Origin: Saccharopolyspora shandongensis
GTDB lineage: Bacteria; Actinomycetota; Actinomycetes; Mycobacteriales; Pseudonocardiaceae
DNA length: 64,000 nucleotides
Direction of reading: 5' to 3'
Assembly: GCF_900106995.1 (NCBI RefSeq)
Contig: NZ_FNOK01000025.1
Location: forward strand, 1 to 64,000
Below the pieces are notes generated by a model. It made no database searches. It saw only the letters and a list, made by a program, of their open reading frames with translations, and was not told where the DNA came from. Shown here piece by piece: positions 1 through 7,898 of this stretch. Each line of letters begins with the position of its first letter. Position 1 is the first letter of the stretch. The translations under genes and the position numbers were made by a program.

Positions 1-2
1 CA

Positions 3-58
3 CTGGACCGCAGCGTCCGCTACCAACGACTCACACCAAAACTGTCCACGACGTCATG
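3..58 (+). pseudogene. possible transposase C-terminus (partial)
   Basis: An open frame enters from the left edge and stops at 56-58. Its last residues read LDRSVRYQRLTPKLSTTS. A closing LDxxxxYQ is reminiscent of the C-terminus of IS481/IS3-type DDE transposases, and the tail runs straight into tandem repeats that could be an element end. Only 18 codons are visible, so this is a weak call; it could equally be non-coding. Confidence 0.22.
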
Positions 59-87
59 AGACAAAACTGTCCGTGAGGTCTTGAGAC
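37..87. repeat. tandem imperfect 25-bp direct repeat, possible IS end
   Basis: Two adjacent copies begin CAAAACTGTCC (37 and 62) and end TGAGAC, differing at a few central positions. Repeats of this kind are common at insertion-sequence termini, and the preceding frame may be a transposase tail. The other end lies outside the window, so the element cannot be confirmed. Confidence 0.35.
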
Positions 88-173
88 ATGACAGGTCGTC
101 AGAACAGCCATCACCGCTCACGAGGTGAGGTCGGCTCGATGAAATCGCGGGCTGGGCGGGTGACGACTCCAGA

Positions 174-725
174 TCAGGGGCCGGTGCAGATCGACGGGAC
201 CGCTCGGACGAGGCCGAGGCGGTGCAGGCCGGTCAGCCGCAGGTCGGCGCTGGCGTGCTGGAAGGCGCTGGTCAGGTAGCCGTCGCAGGACGGCGCGTCG
301 CGCAGTTGCCGGGTGTCGCGTAGTTCCAGCAGGATCTCGTCGTTCAGCCGGTCGATGACCGGCCGGATCTCGCCCAGATCCGGGCGTTCCACCGGCCGCT
401 CGCCGGGGTTCGCGGCCCACCGCTCGTGCAGGGCCCGCTGGACGAGCTTGCTGGCCTCGATCTGGTCCCGGAAGACCCGCTTCGTCTCCTCCGGGTCGAT
501 GCCGAGCTCCACCGACTTGCGGGCGACCGCGTCGAGCACCTGCTGCTCCCGCACCGGATCGTCGATCGGCCGGCCGGTGCCCCACTTGGCCGCGGCGACC
601 TTGTCCGATGTGGTGACGCGCGCGGCGGCCGACCGCAGCAGCGGGTCGAGCGATTCCCGCTCGCAGGAGTGGGCCGGGGACGCGAGCGCGGCGATGATCG
701 CGCCGGCGAGGAGCATTGAACGCAC
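174..725 (-). CDS. secreted chorismate mutase (AroQ-gamma type)
   Basis: Converts chorismate to prephenate, probably outside the cytoplasm. I start at GTG 725 because AGGAGG lies five bases upstream. Residues 1-20 then form a signal peptide (MLLAGAIIAALASPAHS core) ending just before a Cys. The mature part is all-helical with features of the exported gamma-class AroQ enzymes of actinobacteria: LDPLLRSAAARV, then DKVAAAKWGTGRPIDDP, where Lys and Arg sit at active-site positions, and a second half with R..LNDEILLELRDTR. The length of 183 aa fits that class. The gene is divergent from the PAP2 gene at 978 across about 250 bp. The role of secreted chorismate mutases is unsettled. Confidence 0.8.
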   Translation of the reverse strand: MRSMLLAGAIIAALASPAHSCERESLDPLLRSAAARVTTSDKVAAAKWGTGRPIDDPVREQQVLDAVARKSVELGIDPEETKRVFRDQIEASKLVQRALHERWAANPGERPVERPDLGEIRPVIDRLNDEILLELRDTRQLRDAPSCDGYLTSAFQHASADLRLTGLHRLGLVRAVPSICTGP

Positions 726-977
726 CGGTGCCTCCTGTCGACGATCCAGCCGCGCCAGGGTACTGCGCACCTACCGCCGAAACGCCAACAAAGACAGCGA
801 CTTTCAGCCATCTCACCGAACGCGACCACACCGTCGCGCAACCCGGATCACCATCCGTAGCGGCCCCGGGTGTCGGGATTCTGCCGAAAGTAAGGGCGGC
901 CGCTGCCGAAAGACCACTGCCCGGGCGACTTCCCGATCCATACCTTCGACCGCGTTGCTAGCAGATGCGGAGGATCG

Positions 978-1580
978 ATGAGTTTGCCGTTGGCCACCAA
1001 CGAGATCGAGGACGTGCCGGACATCAGCATCGACTGGTACCGCGCGGTCACGGGCCTCGCCCACGACGCGCCGGGCTGGGTGCAGGCGTTGGCGGACGTG
1101 GCGACGGAGGCGGTGATCCTGGTGTTCGGCGCCCTGGTGCTGGCGAACCTCTGGCGAACCCGCCGGGCCGACCGCCGGCTGCGCGTCCTCGCGTTCGCGG
1201 CCCCGGCGGTCACGGTGCTCGCCTACGCGATCAGCGAGGTGACGAAGACGTTCGTCGAGCAGGAAAGGCCGTGCCGCGAGGTCCGCGGCGTCGTCGCGAC
1301 GATCGCGGAATGCCCGGAGCCGGGCGACTGGTCGTTCCCCAGCAACCACAGCACCATCGCGGCGGCGGCCGCGGTCGGCCTGGCCGTCGCATGGCGCCGA
1401 CTGGCCGTCGTCGTCGCACTGCTCGCGGTGCTGGAGGCATTCCTGCGGGTCTTCGTCGGAGTCCACTACCCGCACGACGTGATCGTGGGCCTCCTGCTCG
1501 GCGCGATCGTCGCGGCAGCGGGCATGGCCCTAGCCGCGAAGCTGGCCAAGACCCGCCTAGCCGCGCTGCAACACCGCTGA
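978..1580 (+). CDS. PAP2-family membrane phosphatase
   Basis: Integral-membrane lipid phosphatase, most likely acting on undecaprenyl pyrophosphate or phosphatidic acid at the outer face of the membrane. All three PAP2 signatures are present: KTFVEQERPC, PSNHSTIA and RVFVGVHYPHD, the last carrying the catalytic His and Asp. There are about five hydrophobic helices in 200 aa, the usual size. ATG 978 is preceded by GGAGGATCG. A paralogue of the same layout lies at 3902, so the pair flanks the two-component system at 1684-3863. The substrate cannot be read from sequence. Confidence 0.87.
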   Translation: MSLPLATNEIEDVPDISIDWYRAVTGLAHDAPGWVQALADVATEAVILVFGALVLANLWRTRRADRRLRVLAFAAPAVTVLAYAISEVTKTFVEQERPCREVRGVVATIAECPEPGDWSFPSNHSTIAAAAAVGLAVAWRRLAVVVALLAVLEAFLRVFVGVHYPHDVIVGLLLGAIVAAAGMALAAKLAKTRLAALQHR

Positions 1581-1624
1581 AGCCAGCACCTCCGAAACCA
1601 GCCGCGCCACTCACAGCCCCCGAA

Positions 1625-1671
1625 GCGAACGGCCCGTTTGTCTCGATAGACGAGGTGAACAGGCCGTTCGC
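1625..1671. terminator. hairpin between convergent genes
   Basis: Arms GCGAACGGCC (1625-1634) and GGCCGTTCGC (1662-1671) pair perfectly, with further partial pairing inside. The hairpin sits between the ends of the PAP2 gene and the response regulator, so it probably stops transcription from both sides. There is no T-tract, as is usual in high-GC actinobacteria. Confidence 0.5.
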
Positions 1672-1683
1672 TTGGCCCCACGC

Positions 1684-2343
1684 TCAGGCGTCGCCGCGCG
1701 GCACCAGGCCTGCTTCGTAGGCCAGGATCGCGGCCTGCACCCGGTTCTTCACGCCCAACCGGCCCAGGACGGCGCTCACGTACGCCTTCACCGTGCCCTC
1801 CACGACGTGCAGCCGCCGGGCGATCTCGGCGTTCGACAACCCGGCCCCGACCAGCGCGAGCACTTCGCGCTCCCGGTCGCTGAGCGCGTCCACGTGTTCC
1901 CGCGCGGCGATCTCCTGCTGCAGCCGCGGCCCGCCCAGCTGCCGGATCACCCGGTGCGCCACCGACGGCGAGAGGTATGCGCCGCCCTCGGCCGCCGCCC
2001 GCACGCCCAGCAGCAGTTCTCGCGGATCACCGGTCTTGAGCAGGAATCCGCTCGCACCGCCGTGCAACGCCCGCGTGACGTAGTCGTCCTCGTCGAACGT
2101 GGTCATGATGAGCACCGCGGTTTCCGGTGCCACGCGGCGGATCTCGTTCGCCGCGCCGAGGCCGTCGAGCTCCGGCATCCGGATGTCCAGCAGCGCCACC
2201 GCCGGCCGGTGCCGCCGCACCAGCTCCACCGCGTCCCGCCCGTTGGCGGCTTCCCCGACGATCTCGACGTCCGGGTCCGCGGCCAGGATCGCCCGCACCC
2301 CGGCGCGAACCATGGCCTCGTCGTCGGCCAGCACCAGCCGCAC
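1684..2343 (-). CDS. NarL/LuxR-type response regulator
   Basis: DNA-binding partner of the histidine kinase encoded just upstream. The receiver domain (about 1-120) has the acidic pair LADDE, phosphoacceptor Asp in ALLDIRMPE (about D53), Thr in MTTFD and Lys in LLKTGD. The C-terminal HTH reads LSDREREVLALVGAGLSNAE and ends NRVQAAILAYEAGLVPRGDA. I start at GTG 2343: the Shine-Dalgarno AGGAGGAGA overlaps the kinase stop codon, indicating translational coupling in the order kinase then regulator. The regulated genes are unknown; the flanking PAP2 genes are plausible targets by position only. Confidence 0.9.
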   Translation of the reverse strand: MRLVLADDEAMVRAGVRAILAADPDVEIVGEAANGRDAVELVRRHRPAVALLDIRMPELDGLGAANEIRRVAPETAVLIMTTFDEDDYVTRALHGGASGFLLKTGDPRELLLGVRAAAEGGAYLSPSVAHRVIRQLGGPRLQQEIAAREHVDALSDREREVLALVGAGLSNAEIARRLHVVEGTVKAYVSAVLGRLGVKNRVQAAILAYEAGLVPRGDA

Positions 2344-2351
2344 GTCTCCTC

Positions 2352-3863
2352 CTAACGCTGCAGGTAGTCCTTGTCCACCAGCACGTCCTGCCGGAAGCAC
2401 AGCCGGTACAGGTCGCCGCGCCGCTCGTCGAACGGGTTGTGGTGCGTGCTGTAGTAGGAGCAGCTCGTACCGGGCGGCGGCGGCAGGTCGCCGTCGGGCG
2501 GGTCGTCGATCTTCGTGCGCGCCGGCAGCAGGTGCTCGATCGACGACCGCGACTGCCCGATCTGCATCCGGTCGAAGGCGGCCGACGGCAGCACGGAGGT
2601 AATGGTGTCGAACGCCGTGATGTTCACCGTCAGCAACCCCAGCAAGACGGCGCTCGCCGCCGCGGCAGCGACCGCGATGTTGCGGCTGCTGCGCACCTGA
2701 CCTTCGGCCCGGGCCAGGCGCGCTGCGGAGTCCGAAGCGGCGATGGCCTGCGCGACCTGCGGAATCCGCGCGGACAGCAGGAACCGCCCGCGCTCCGGGC
2801 CCGCCTGGAAGGTTCCGCCCGCCAGCCGCACCCGCTCGGCGAGGGCGACGAGGCCGTACCCACCGCCGGAAGCGGGCTCGCGATCATCGGTCAGCGGGTT
2901 CGCCACTGACACTTCGCTCTCGTCGTCGGTGTGCCGCACCTCGACGGTCACGGCCGCTCCCGGCGCGTGCTTCGCCGCGTTGGTCAGCGCCTCCTGCACG
3001 ATGCGGCACACCGCCCGGGCGCGCATCGACTGCGCCACCTCGCCGGTCTCCGACAACGTCACCGCCATCCCGGCGGCCCGAGCCTGCTCGACCAGCTCCG
3101 CGACGCTCTCGCCGGTGACCGGCCCGGAGTCGTCGCGCAGGACCTCGACGACCTCCCGCAGCCGCTCGGCCGCCTCCGTCACCGAGGCCCGGGCCTGCCC
3201 GGCCGCCTCCCGGTGCCCGGCGTCCAGCGAGGGCGCCACCTCCAGCGCGCCGATCCGCAGCGCGATCAGGCTGAGCTGGTGGCCGAGCAGGTCGTGCATG
3301 TCGCCGGCGATCCGGGTGCGTTCCTGCAGCCGCGCCTGCTCGCCCACGATCTGCTGCTGCCGCTCCAGCTGCTCCGCCCGCTCCCAGCCGGCCCGCACCA
3401 GCGCCCGGTACTTCTGGTGGTGCCGCCCCAGCAGCCACGGGATCAGCGCGAACAGCAGCGCGCCGATCAGCGTCACCAGCCACGCCCCGACGTCGCGCGC
3501 CAGCACGAGCACGAGCAGCGACAGCACGCCGGCGGCCAGCGCGAGCCGGATCAGCGCGTCGCGGTGCCTGCGCACCCGGAATCCGGCGTTGTAGCTGGTC
3601 GCGACCAGCATCGCGGTGAAGGCGAAGGCCGCGACGGCACCCGCCTCCGGCCGGGGGATCAGCGCACCCGCCCAGGCGGCCAGCGCGATGCCCGCGGCGA
3701 CGAGCGGCCGGGCCCGGCGCAGCAGCACGGTGATGCCGACCACACCCACGCCGAGCGCGATCTCCCAGCCGCTGAACGGATCGGCCGCGGCGACCTGGTT
3801 GACCAGCAGCACGGGAGCGGACAGGACGAGCCACCACAGCACGTCCCGGATCGACACCTTCAC
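2352..3863 (-). CDS. sensor histidine kinase (HisKA_3) with C-terminal membrane tail
   Basis: Sensor of a NarL-type two-component system. Residues 1-145 carry several membrane helices with little extracytoplasmic loop, suggesting an in-membrane signal. A helical linker leads to the dimerisation motif RTRIAGDMHDLLGHQLSL with phospho-His near 190, followed by a HATPase with GGGYGLVALAERV. Unusually, the protein continues after the ATPase into a further hydrophobic helix (about 395-415) and a 75-residue tail with MQIGQSRSSIEHLLP and two Cys, resembling small envelope sensor domains that begin M.IG.S...V...LP. At 503 aa it is about 100 aa longer than typical kinases of this class. Divergent from the PAP2 gene at 3902 across 38 bp. 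Confidence 0.88.
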   Translation of the reverse strand: MKVSIRDVLWWLVLSAPVLLVNQVAAADPFSGWEIALGVGVVGITVLLRRARPLVAAGIALAAWAGALIPRPEAGAVAAFAFTAMLVATSYNAGFRVRRHRDALIRLALAAGVLSLLVLVLARDVGAWLVTLIGALLFALIPWLLGRHHQKYRALVRAGWERAEQLERQQQIVGEQARLQERTRIAGDMHDLLGHQLSLIALRIGALEVAPSLDAGHREAAGQARASVTEAAERLREVVEVLRDDSGPVTGESVAELVEQARAAGMAVTLSETGEVAQSMRARAVCRIVQEALTNAAKHAPGAAVTVEVRHTDDESEVSVANPLTDDREPASGGGYGLVALAERVRLAGGTFQAGPERGRFLLSARIPQVAQAIAASDSAARLARAEGQVRSSRNIAVAAAAASAVLLGLLTVNITAFDTITSVLPSAAFDRMQIGQSRSSIEHLLPARTKIDDPPDGDLPPPPGTSCSYYSTHHNPFDERRGDLYRLCFRQDVLVDKDYLQR

Positions 3864-3901
3864 CGCATCGACGCTACCGCCAGGTCGGTAGTGTCGGATT
3901 G

Positions 3902-4453
3902 ATGCTGGAACCGAGCGCGGACTGGTACCGCGAGATCGCGGCGTGGGGGACGGCGTCGCCGGGCTGGGTGCACGGCCTCGCGCTGTTCGGCACCCAGGCG
4001 CTGCTGGCGGTGTTCGCGGTGCTGACGCTGCTCGCGTGGTGGCGGGCGGACCGGCGGCTGCCGGTGCTGCTCGCGCCGCTGCTGGCGGCGGGTGCAGCCT
4101 GGCTGTTCAGCGAGCTGATCAAGAACATCGTGCGGCAGGACCGGCCGTGCCTGGTGATGCGGATCCCGGGCGGCACGATCAAGAACTGCGCGGAGGTGAG
4201 CGCCTGGTCGCTGCCCAGCAGCCACTCGGCGGCGGCCGCGGCGTTCGCGGTGGCGCTGTCGATGCTGTGGCGGCGCATCACGGCGATCGTGGTGCTCCTC
4301 ACGCTGCTCGAAGGCTTCTCCCGGGTCTTCATCGGAGTCCACTACCCGCACGACGTCCTCGCGGGCTTCCTCCTCGGCGCGGCCCTGGGAGCGGTCAGCG
4401 TCCTCGCGTGCAACAACGTGCGATTCCGGCGAAAACCATCCCAGCCACAGTGA
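3902..4453 (+). CDS. PAP2-family membrane phosphatase (second copy)
   Basis: Paralogue of the gene at 978. It shows KNIVRQDRPC, PSSHSAAAA and SRVFIGVHYPHD, the complete PAP2 catalytic set with SR...H...D in canonical form, and about five membrane helices. ATG 3902 is the best start; a TTG three bases earlier is possible. No Shine-Dalgarno is visible and the divergent kinase begins 38 bp away, so a leaderless transcript is likely. Likely a membrane lipid pyrophosphatase; the exact substrate is unknown. Confidence 0.85.
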   Translation: MLEPSADWYREIAAWGTASPGWVHGLALFGTQALLAVFAVLTLLAWWRADRRLPVLLAPLLAAGAAWLFSELIKNIVRQDRPCLVMRIPGGTIKNCAEVSAWSLPSSHSAAAAAFAVALSMLWRRITAIVVLLTLLEGFSRVFIGVHYPHDVLAGFLLGAALGAVSVLACNNVRFRRKPSQPQ

Positions 4454-4487
4454 ACGTGCCGCGGTGAGGCGGGCAGGCGCGGGGTGA

Positions 4488-4546
4488 CGGTTTCGCGCGA
4501 AACCGCCACCGCCAGGCACGGGGAACGGCGGTTTCGCGCGAAACCG
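4488..4546. repeat. paired 20-bp inverted repeats with perfect palindromic cores
   Basis: GGTTTCGCGCGAAACC is a perfect 16-bp palindrome and occurs twice, at 4489-4504 and 4530-4545. The flanks extend this so that the two blocks are also inverted copies of each other. The DNA or RNA can therefore form either two small hairpins or one long one. It lies between the convergent PAP2 and NmrA genes and may act as a bidirectional terminator. Confidence 0.6.
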
Positions 4547-4558
4547 GCGCCCGGTCGC

Positions 4559-5365
4559 CTAGCCGAGCTCTGCGCGGATGAAGTCGCGGAAGGAACGCGG
4601 CGGGCGCCCCGTGACGTCCTGGACGGTCGAGGTCGTGCGGTCCTCGCCGCCCTCCCGGATGTGCTCGTCCATGGCCGCCAATCCCGCCGCGAAGTCCGCG
4701 GGCAGCTCCGCCGAAAGCCGCCGGGCCAGCTCGCCCACGGTCATGTCCCGGTGCCGGACCGGCCGCCCGGTGATCTCCGAGATGATCGCCGCGGCTTCGC
4801 CGTAGCTCAACGCCTCCGGGCCGGTCAGCAAGTACTCGTCGGCCACCTCGTCCGAGGTCAGCGCGTGTGCGGCGACCGCGGCGATGTCGGCGGCGTCGAT
4901 CCAGCCGAGCCGTCCCGAACCGGTGGCGGTCACGATCTCGCCGCGCTCCCGGATGCCGTCGGCCACCGGATGCCGGCCGGTGAAGTTCTGCATGAACCAG
5001 GTGGGCCGCAGCACGGCGCAGCCCGGCATCGACGCGATCCGCGCGCGGTACTCCGCCAGCCCCGGCGCGTTCGGCAGCATCGCGGACGACCCCAGCGCGA
5101 CGATCCGGCGCCCGGCGGCGGCCGCCAGGAACGGCCCGACCTGCGGCATCGGGTCGGTGACCCCGACCGGCGGCACCAGGTAGACGCGGTCGACGCCGTC
5201 CAGCGCGCGCCGCTGCGAGTCCGGGTCGGCCCAGTCGAAGCGCACGTGGTCCGGGTCGTCGGCCGGGTGCCTGCTCGCGATCCGGACGGCGATCCCGCGC
5301 TCCCGCAGCACTGTCGCAAGTGGACGGCCGGTCTTCCCGGTGCCGCCGGTGATCAGCACGGTCAC
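4559..5365 (-). CDS. NmrA-like NAD(P)-binding protein
   Basis: Atypical short-chain dehydrogenase/NmrA family. The N-terminus VTVLITGGTGKTGRPLATVL holds the Rossmann GGTGKTG, and the body has PTWFMQNF and the C-terminal RDFIRAELG seen in actinobacterial NAD(P)H-binding oxidoreductases and redox sensors. There is no YxxxK catalytic pair, consistent with a sensor or a reductase of the ergot-alkaloid/NmrA branch. GTG 5365 overlaps the stop of the upstream SnoaL-like gene by four bases (GTGA), so the two are translated together. 268 aa. Substrate unknown. Confidence 0.82.
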   Translation of the reverse strand: MTVLITGGTGKTGRPLATVLRERGIAVRIASRHPADDPDHVRFDWADPDSQRRALDGVDRVYLVPPVGVTDPMPQVGPFLAAAAGRRIVALGSSAMLPNAPGLAEYRARIASMPGCAVLRPTWFMQNFTGRHPVADGIRERGEIVTATGSGRLGWIDAADIAAVAAHALTSDEVADEYLLTGPEALSYGEAAAIISEITGRPVRHRDMTVGELARRLSAELPADFAAGLAAMDEHIREGGEDRTTSTVQDVTGRPPRSFRDFIRAELG

Positions 5366-5796
5366 GAGCGCACCTCGTCGCCCAGCGCGGTCACGAGGCC
5401 GGCGAGTTCCCCGGACGCCTTGGCGCCCATGACCGGGCTCCAGTAGTCGCGGTACGAGGCGATCGCGCCGTCCCGCGCGACGATCACCGCGACGTAGCGC
5501 ATCTCGTAATCCGCGCCGGTCGCCACGGTGCGGCCGCGCGCGGTGAACTCGGCGACGATGGTGCCCGGATCGGCGGTCCGGTGGACGATCACGGACGGGA
5601 AGCCCGCGATGTCCAGCTTCTGCGGGTAATCCGCCAGGTATTCGCGCAGCGCTTCCCGCCCGTTCAGGCGCTCGGGGGTGCCCGCCGCGAACGGGAACTC
5701 GAAGGTGCAGTCGGGCGCGAACAGGTCGACGAACCCGTCCATGTCCTTGGCCAGCAGCAGGTCGAGGGCCTGCTCGAAGAGTTGGTTCGCTTCCAC
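5362..5796 (-). CDS. SnoaL-like (NTF2-fold) protein
   Basis: Small alpha+beta-barrel protein: ANQLFEQALDLLLAKDMDGF starts the long helix, and FAPDCTFEFPFAAGTPERLN and RDYWSPVMGA are typical of SnoaL polyketide-cyclase-like proteins. About 144 aa. The start is uncertain; I use GTG 5796, and no clear ribosome site is seen. It overlaps the NmrA gene by 4 bp and is divergent from the MmyB-type regulator at 5899, which probably controls the pair. Either an isomerase/cyclase or a ligand-binding protein; the substrate is not inferable. Confidence 0.78.
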   Translation of the reverse strand: MEANQLFEQALDLLLAKDMDGFVDLFAPDCTFEFPFAAGTPERLNGREALREYLADYPQKLDIAGFPSVIVHRTADPGTIVAEFTARGRTVATGADYEMRYVAVIVARDGAIASYRDYWSPVMGAKASGELAGLVTALGDEVRS

Positions 5797-5898
5797 GACG
5801 TCCAGGTTCGTCGCCGCGGAGCGCGCCGAGCAGGTCCGCGCTTGCCCCGGATCGGCGGTCCGTGGCTGGGCGGTCCGCCCCGGTGGCAAGGTGGTGAG

Positions 5899-6708
5899 GT
5901 GAACAAGCGCGAGCTGGCCGATTTCCTGCGCCGTCGCCGGGAGGAGCGACGTCCCGGCGATGTCGGGCTGCCCGACGGGGCCGGCCGCCGCCGCACGCCC
6001 GGCCTGCGCCGCGAGGAGGTCGCCTGGCTGGCGGGGGTGTCGACGAACTACTACGAGCGCCTCGAACAGGCCCGCGCGCCGCGCCCGTCGACGCAGGTCC
6101 TCGCGGCCCTGGGCACGGCGCTGAAGTTGTCGGAGGCGGAAGGCGAGCACTTGGCGCGACTGGCAGGGCAGGCCCCGCCGGCGCCGGAGGCCGCGGAACC
6201 GGTGCCGGAAGGCGTGCTGCGGCTGCTCGACCGCCTCGGCCCGATCCCGGCGTACGTGGTGAACGAGCGGCTCGACATCGTGGCGTGGAACGCCCTCGCC
6301 GCAAGCCTGATCACCGATTTCTCGAAGCTGCCGCGCGAAGAGCGCAATTCCCTGCGCCTGTCCATGCGAGGGGTGTGCTCGGCGAACGGCGAGAACCACT
6401 TCGCCCGGCAGGCGGCGGCGGAGCTTCGCCTGGCCGCCGCCCGCCACCCGGACGATCGGGCACTAGTGGCCCTGACCAGGGAATACGTCGAGTTCAGCCG
6501 GGAGTTCGCGGAAAGCTGGCGAGACCACGAGGTCCGGCCCCGCCCAACGCTGCGCAAGCGGATCGACCACCCGGACTTCGGCCCGCTGGACCTGGACTGC
6601 CAAACCCTGCACGTCCCGGGCCAGAAGCACCGCCTGATCCTCCTGTCGGCGGAACCGGGAACCCCGAGCCACAAGGCCCTCGAAGACCTAACGACCGCGG
6701 CCGAGTAG
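5899..6708 (+). CDS. XRE regulator with MmyB-like ligand-binding domain
   Basis: Transcription factor of the MmyB family. Residues 1-80 contain an XRE helix-turn-helix with the family signature RRTPGLRREEVAWLAGVSTN and YYERLEQAR. Residues 95-265 form the PAS-like MmyB domain with YVVNERLDIVAWN and a C-terminal TLHVPGQKHRLILLSAEP. Start GTG 5899 gives the usual VNKRELADFLRRRRE N-terminus. Divergent from the SnoaL/NmrA pair; such regulators usually control an adjacent oxidoreductase. The 3' end overlaps the convergent small membrane-protein gene by 21 bp. Confidence 0.88.
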   Translation: MNKRELADFLRRRREERRPGDVGLPDGAGRRRTPGLRREEVAWLAGVSTNYYERLEQARAPRPSTQVLAALGTALKLSEAEGEHLARLAGQAPPAPEAAEPVPEGVLRLLDRLGPIPAYVVNERLDIVAWNALAASLITDFSKLPREERNSLRLSMRGVCSANGENHFARQAAAELRLAAARHPDDRALVALTREYVEFSREFAESWRDHEVRPRPTLRKRIDHPDFGPLDLDCQTLHVPGQKHRLILLSAEPGTPSHKALEDLTTAAE

Positions 6709-7017
6709 CGCGTGCCGCCCGTAGACCTCGGTCGCCATCTCGCGTTGTCGCTCCATCGCGACGCGCGCGCAGAGCTGCCAAACGCCGAGCGCGCTTTCGC
6801 CTGAGCCCGCGTGCTGCCCGGTCGACCGACCGATCCAGCAGAATCCAACGACGACGAAAACCGACGCAACGAGCAGAAACCCAAACACCGCAATCACTTT
6901 CTCGCCCTTTCCCAGAGGGCCCGGCAGAGGTGGGATTTCGGAGGGAGGGGGCATCCCGCCCCTGCCGGGGGCCTCGCCGCACCGGGCCGGGGGAATGCTG
7001 GGCGGCGAGGCGGTCAT
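6688..7017 (-). CDS. small single-pass membrane protein, unknown
   Basis: 109 aa. A Pro/Gly-rich N-terminus (about 40 aa) is followed by one hydrophobic segment (VIAVFGFLLVASVFVVVGFC) and a short charged tail. No recognised domain. The 3' end overlaps the convergent MmyB-type gene by 21 bp. The strong hydrophobic segment supports coding, but the flanks are low-complexity, so the true start is uncertain. Confidence 0.45.
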   Translation of the reverse strand: MTASPPSIPPARCGEAPGRGGMPPPSEIPPLPGPLGKGEKVIAVFGFLLVASVFVVVGFCWIGRSTGQHAGSGESALGVWQLCARVAMERQREMATEVYGRHALLGRGR

Positions 7018-7029
7018 AGGTGCTCACCT

Positions 7030-7079
7030 GGCCTGTGCGTGTTTTGTGTCGCTATGGCAGCACAAAACACGCACGGGCC
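7030..7079. repeat. palindromic hairpin, GCYATRGC family, copy 1
   Basis: Arms GTGCGTGTTTTGTG and CACAAAACACGCAC pair perfectly, extended by GGCC/GGCC, around the centre GCTATGGC. Related palindromes with the same central octamer occur at 7899, 18975, 29821 and 56801. It lies upstream of the small membrane-protein gene and downstream of the truncated gene ending at 7112. Confidence 0.8.
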
Positions 7080-7111
7080 TTTACCTGCGAAAACAAGTGT
7101 CTGCGGAGGTC

Positions 7112-7320
7112 TCAGAAGTCCCAGACGGTCGATGGCGAGCCGCGTAGTCGGTACTCCGTGACGCATTCCGGGCACTGGTCGGTAATGCTGGCGGTGCGCG
7201 GCGTCGCGGGCCACGACGTCGGCCACGGGATCTTCACGGTTTTGGCAGCAAGACCGCCGTTGAGATCGACGAAGCCGTGAACATCCGGCAGGTGCGCCGA
7301 GGTGTGCTCTACAAGTCGGA
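7112..7320 (-). pseudogene. 5'-truncated conserved small protein
   Basis: The C-terminal part reads DVHGFVDLNGGLAAKTVKIP and ends TDQCPECVTEYRLRG...TVWDF, a small protein type I associate with actinobacterial DUF5753 loci. No plausible start codon with a ribosome site is found, and upstream the frame runs antisense into the truncated XRE gene. I read this as the remaining 3' part of a gene once divergent from that regulator; a deletion near 7300-7320 seems to have removed both 5' ends. The exact upstream limit is approximate. Confidence 0.5.
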
Positions 7321-7683
7321 ACCCGCGACGCTGATGGTGTTCCTGGATGAAGGCGTCCTCGCTCGGCCGGTAGGTGGGCCGCGCGTAGCCGCCGAGCAGT
7401 TCCGGCATGTGCTGAAGGAGACCGAATCGAGGTACGAGTCGCGCCCACGGCTCTCGGGGCGCATCTCGGTCTGGATGGCGGGTTCTCGTTGCTCGAGTTC
7501 GCCCGTGGTAGCGCGAACATCTACGTCGAGGCGCACAACTCCGGTTTGCTGCTGAACGATCCAGCCGAGGAACCTCCGTTCCGAGCCACAACCAGTAGGT
7601 TCGGAGAGGTGGTGCTGAGCCCGGAAGAGTCGGCGCGGCTCATCGCTACCTACGCGGCGAGGTTCGAGAGCGAGGACGCATGA
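7270..7683 (+). pseudogene. decayed XRE/DUF5753 regulator (Scr1-type)
   Basis: Two frames together rebuild the C-terminal half of a DUF5753 regulator. Frame one gives LMVFLDEGVLARPVGGPRVA and EQFRHVLKETES; after about 7430 the reading shifts to GAHLGLDGGFSLLEFARGSA, then EAHNSGLLLNDPAEE and LSPEESARLIA. The join needs a one-base correction, so there is a frameshift. The N-terminal helix-turn-helix is absent. The stop overlaps the start of a DUF397 remnant in the usual order of these cassettes. Confidence 0.68.
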
Positions 7684-7874
7684 CACACGCGTTAGCAGGC
7701 TAGCGAAAGAGCAGCTACAGCGGCGCGAACACGGGATGCGTCGAGGTCGGCTCGGCGCCGGATCTGGTCGGTATCCGGGACACGAAAGACCATGACAGCG
7801 GGACGTTAGCCGTTCCTCGGGGCGCATGGGTTCGGTTCGTCGCTGCTGTGAAGGCCAATCGCTTCCGCGGCTGA
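7680..7874 (+). pseudogene. DUF397 protein with nonsense codon
   Basis: ATG 7680 overlaps the stop of the DUF5753 remnant (ATGA). The frame reads MTHALAG-stop-RKSSYSGANTGCVEV and later GIRDTKD...LAVPRGAWVRFVAA and VKANRF, a complete DUF397 domain. Functional relatives have Trp-Arg-Lys-Ser-Ser at this point, so the TAG most simply arose from TGG. The partner regulator is also broken, so the whole cassette is dead. Confidence 0.75.
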
Positions 7875-7898
7875 GCGCTGTTTTGGCTGGTCAGGCTT

